A stretch of 46,380 bases of DNA from Chromera velia (lineage: Eukaryota > Sar > Chromeraceae). Location of the stretch: assembly GCA_018398765.1 (NCBI GenBank), contig JAHBMJ010000282.1, forward strand, positions 4,564-50,943, given 5' to 3'. The notes below the pieces were generated by a model. That model did no database searches, was not told the DNA's origin, and was given only the letters and a program-made list of their open reading frames with translations. Shown here piece by piece: positions 43,394 to 46,380 of the stretch (its first letter is position 1; each line of letters begins with the position of its first letter). The position numbers and the translations under genes are program-made.

Positions 43394-46380
43394 ATGGCCA
43401 GTCCGCAACCTACAGAAACGCCAATGCAGGGACCTCCTCCCCCTGGCACTACTTCCTTCAACCCTCCTCAGGGTGCTTTCGGCTTGCCAATGATGCCTCC
43501 TCCAGCGGGCTTCCCAAGTCAGTCCCCTCTCTTGTTTCCTTCTGCCTCCATTGCCCCTTTTCGGTCCTCCAGTCTTGATCCGGACACCTGCTTCTCCATT
43601 TTCATTTCACCACCTTCGTTTCTTCAAGCAACGGGCCGTGACCCAAATTCTTCTTCCATCAATTGAAATTCTCTCCATTGCCCAACATCCCCCAAACACC
43701 AAGTCTCTCCCTTCAAATCTATTCCACACACTTCCCTCCACTTCCCCAAGATGTATATACACCTATCTACGACTGCTTCTGACTGCAGTGGGACCGGGTG
43801 TTCCCTTCCACACGATGTCGGGAGGCCCTATGCCTATGCCGCCTCCAATGCTGGCAGCCACCAACGCATCCCTTCCCATGGGTCCCCCCCTCCCCCCTCC
43901 TCCCATGATGGCTACCAGCCCCCCTCCAGGACCCCCTCTCTCCATGACACAGCAGGAGAAGACCGAGGTCTACAGGGTGCCTGTCGACAAAACCATCCAG
44001 GTCAGTGAAGAAGCAACTTAAGGAGAGGACCGAGAAGAGCTGAAAAGGGACCGCTCTTCTCCCCATCTTTCTGTCTACTACGTGCCCTATCATTTGTTTC
44101 TTCTACGTGCCCCAACCAAGCTGCACTTGGACCGCCTACCTGTCCTCCCTCTTCCTTCTGACTTTCTCTCGTTGAATAGCCATCACAAGGCCGCCTTTGC
44201 ATCGGTGGAGGAAGGACAACCACCCCTCTCCATGGTGCCTCATGACATCCCCAATGTTTCCGCTCACTTCTCTTAAGCTGCCCACCTGTAATGCGGACGT
44301 TCTCGGGTCCCACCAGATCCTGGAAGAACTTTTGTGTGTGTGGATATGTGTGTCCGCATCTGGACGGAGACGCCTTCTCCTTGGAGTCTTTTTTCACATT
44401 TGTTCTTTCCTTTTGTGCCTGCCTACCTGCCTGCAGAGACGTGACCGTGTGATCGAGTACCCTCAGATCCACGTGAGAGAGAAGGTGCAGCCGACAGTGA
44501 AGGTCCAGGAGGTGATCAAAGAGATCCCGAAGATTGAGGTCGAGTGGCAGGAGAAGGTTGTAGAAGTCCCTCAGGTCCATGTGAGGGAGAAGTACATCGA
44601 GGTCCCGCAAGTGCACGTGGTCAGTCAGTCTCTGCATGTCTTCTTCTATTTTTTTTTCTTCATTCTTGGCTTTTTCTTCCGCTTCGTTTGCACCCGCTTT
44701 CGTTTTTTCTTTCTTCAGTCTCTCTTTGTTTGTGCGCTCGCATCGATTGGTGGACTTTGAGAACTGCGGTTGTTCTTGTTGTCTACCTGTCTGTCTGCCG
44801 GTGGCTTTCTGCGCCCTTTTGTCCCGAACCCCGCCTCTTTTTCTGTTCCTGCTCTTCCACCTGCCGTCTCTCTTTCCTCCGCTTGCATAGGCTTGTTGGT
44901 GAGTGGACTCGTTTCTGTGTGCGTGCGTCAGCGGTTCTCTGACTGACTCGAATGTGAACTCATTGGCTTCAATGAAAGCGATCTGACTGAATGCAGGTGA
45001 AGAAGCACGTGCCGAAGATTGAATACCAAGAGAAGATTGTGGAGATCCCGAAAATCGAAGTTCAGTGGCAGGAAAAGATCGTTGAAGTGCCCCACGTGGA
45101 GGTGCGTTCCTTGGTCGTCTTGGGGTGGGGTCGGTTGGGAGTGCTCTTGTTTGCCCATCTTGAGTCCTTTCCCTCTTTTGGCCTTTCTTGGTTTGCTTTT
45201 CCTCTTTCGCTGTTCTTGTTTATGTTGCAATCGTACCCACATTCACGCACGAAAGACGGCAGGGAGGCAGCGAGGAGAGGGCCCGTTTCTGGGCTTCATT
45301 TTTCTTTTCTCACATTCCCATGTTTTCCTCCGACACCACGTCGCTTTGCTGTGGGTCTCTGGCTTCGAATTCGTCCAGACAGACGCCAGCAGTGCAGGGA
45401 GGGAAGAAAGGAACGGAAGGGACATGCTTGATTCTTCAATCAGAAAAAGGGGAAGGAAACAAAAACCTTGCATGCTCAAATTTCTCCTTAATTCTGTCTG
45501 TCTCTCCTCTCCTCCATGAGGCATGCAGGTTAGAGAGAAGTACACGGACGTGGTGCAACAACAGGAGGTCATCCGTGAGATCCCAAAGGTGGAGGTCATT
45601 GAGGTCAGTCTGTCTGTCAGTTGCCTCTTTTTTCTTGTTCTGAATCTTCGTCTTCAGATTCATTCTCAACAGGACTTTCGGCGCTTTTGTTCATCTTCGA
45701 CGCTGTCAGATTTCCCGTCCGTCCGTCCATCCATCTGTCCACAAATCTACGAACCAAAGAGAAAACAAGGAAGGAACGTCTTCTTGCCACTTGAACTTGA
45801 TTCGTTTCCGCTTTTTCATTTCCCGACTTTTCTTTTTTGCATCCAGGAGGATCTTCAAAAGAAACGAGAGAAAAAGCACAAAGCCTACATATCTATCTAT
45901 CTGCTCATCCCCGTCCCGGTAAGATTAAAGTAGTTCCTTTCATTTGATCCCCCTGTGCCGTCCTCTGTCACTGAATTCTTTCCTTCCTTTCTTCAGGTGC
46001 CCATTGAGAAGATCAAGCACGTTCCTAAGGTTCTCATCCAAACGATCGAGAAGATTAGGCATGTGCCGGGGCCCATTGAGTACATTGACGTGGAGGTCAC
46101 CAGGGCCCTCCCGCCCCCTCAGCCGGTTCTCATGAAGACCCTCCCCCCGCCCCCTCCTCCTCCTCCCCCCATGATGGTCAAGGAGGTGGCACCCCCTCCG
46201 GTCATGGCACCCCTCCCTCCTCCTATGATCTTCCAGAAGCCCCTTCCCCCGCCCCCCTCACCCCCCATGAAGCTGATGGCACCCCCCCCGATGCCCCCCC
46301 CTCCTCTGATGAAGACAGTCGAGATGCCCCCCCCGTCTCCACAGCCGATGCCTCTGATGGTCAAGCCACTGCCCCCCCCT
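43394..46380 (+). CDS. Alveolin (inner membrane complex/cortical skeleton protein), 3' incomplete
   Basis: Exons: 43394-43517, 43789-44000, 44437-44619, 44997-45101, 45529-45603, possibly 45847-45918, and 45997 onward, still open at the window end. Phases join with or without the optional exon. The centre is the alveolin core of valine/proline/charged repeats: REKVQPTVKVQEVIKEIPKI; EKVVEVPQVHVREKYIEVPQ; KKHVPKIEYQEKIVEIPKIE; EKIVEVPHVE; VREKYTDVVQQQEVIREIPK; VPIEKIKHVPKVLIQTIEKI. Alveolins form filaments under the flattened alveolar sacs beneath the plasma membrane, and they occur in apicomplexans, dinoflagellates, ciliates and chromerids. Both flanks are rich in Pro and Met (PPPPMM-type runs before 44000 and after 46100), a common feature outside the core. 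The optional 72-nt exon (EDLQKKREKKHKAYISIYLL) does not look like alveolin repeat and may be intronic. Confidence 0.92.

Overview
This window is nuclear DNA from an intron-rich eukaryote, most likely a photosynthetic alveolate of the chromerid type (Chromera or Vitrella); a dinoflagellate is less likely. Three observations point there together. The last gene is an alveolin, the cortical skeleton protein family of alveolates. UDP-sulfoquinovose synthase carries a signal-peptide leader whose likely cleavage site is followed by Phe, as expected for a secondary (complex) plastid. The 60S protein eL8 gene has 11 introns. Species is not determined. Two single Ns and one 347-base N gap show that this is an assembled scaffold.

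Layout. (1) About 31-4745, + strand: a 5'-truncated gene for a permuted papain-like (YiiX/NlpC-P60-type) cysteine enzyme. (2) 6994-7922, +: a small Cys-rich hypothetical protein. (3) About 8-16 kb: repeats, microsatellites, an old diverged duplication, unresolved exon-like pieces, and an AT-rich island with a LINE-like YADD fragment. (4) 16474-21679, -: eL8 (RPL7A), 12 exons, 267 aa. (5) 22168-27505, +, head-to-head with eL8: SQD1-type UDP-sulfoquinovose synthase, 10 exons, 506 aa. (6) 30198-34004, +: a CysQ/HAL2-type 3'(2'),5'-bisphosphate nucleotidase, 7 exons, 400 aa. (7) About 34.2-38.9 kb, -: a decayed retroelement with a zinc-finger-like motif, an N-terminal GIY-YIG nuclease and a reverse transcriptase, lying between inverted repeats. 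(8) 40242-41693, +: an F-box-like protein with a C-terminal F5/8C-like (HECTD1-type) domain. (9) 43394 to the window end, +: a proline-rich alveolin, 3' incomplete.

How the genes relate. SQD1 makes the UDP-sulfoquinovose head group for plastid sulfolipid. The next gene, CysQ, removes the PAP by-product of sulfate-donor metabolism. This is a neighbouring pair in sulfur metabolism, and both proteins have leader-like N termini. The other genes look like ordinary unlinked nuclear genes.

The gene models show a distinctive splicing style. Of 44 modelled introns, 35 end in TGCAG, 32 start GTNNGT, and about half have C at +3. Many intron starts run on into GTNN tetranucleotide repeats. Introns are strongly pyrimidine-rich on the sense strand. 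The most unusual object is the GIY-YIG/RT element. The rest of the intergenic DNA is microsatellite and AT-rich sequence with no recognisable RNA genes.
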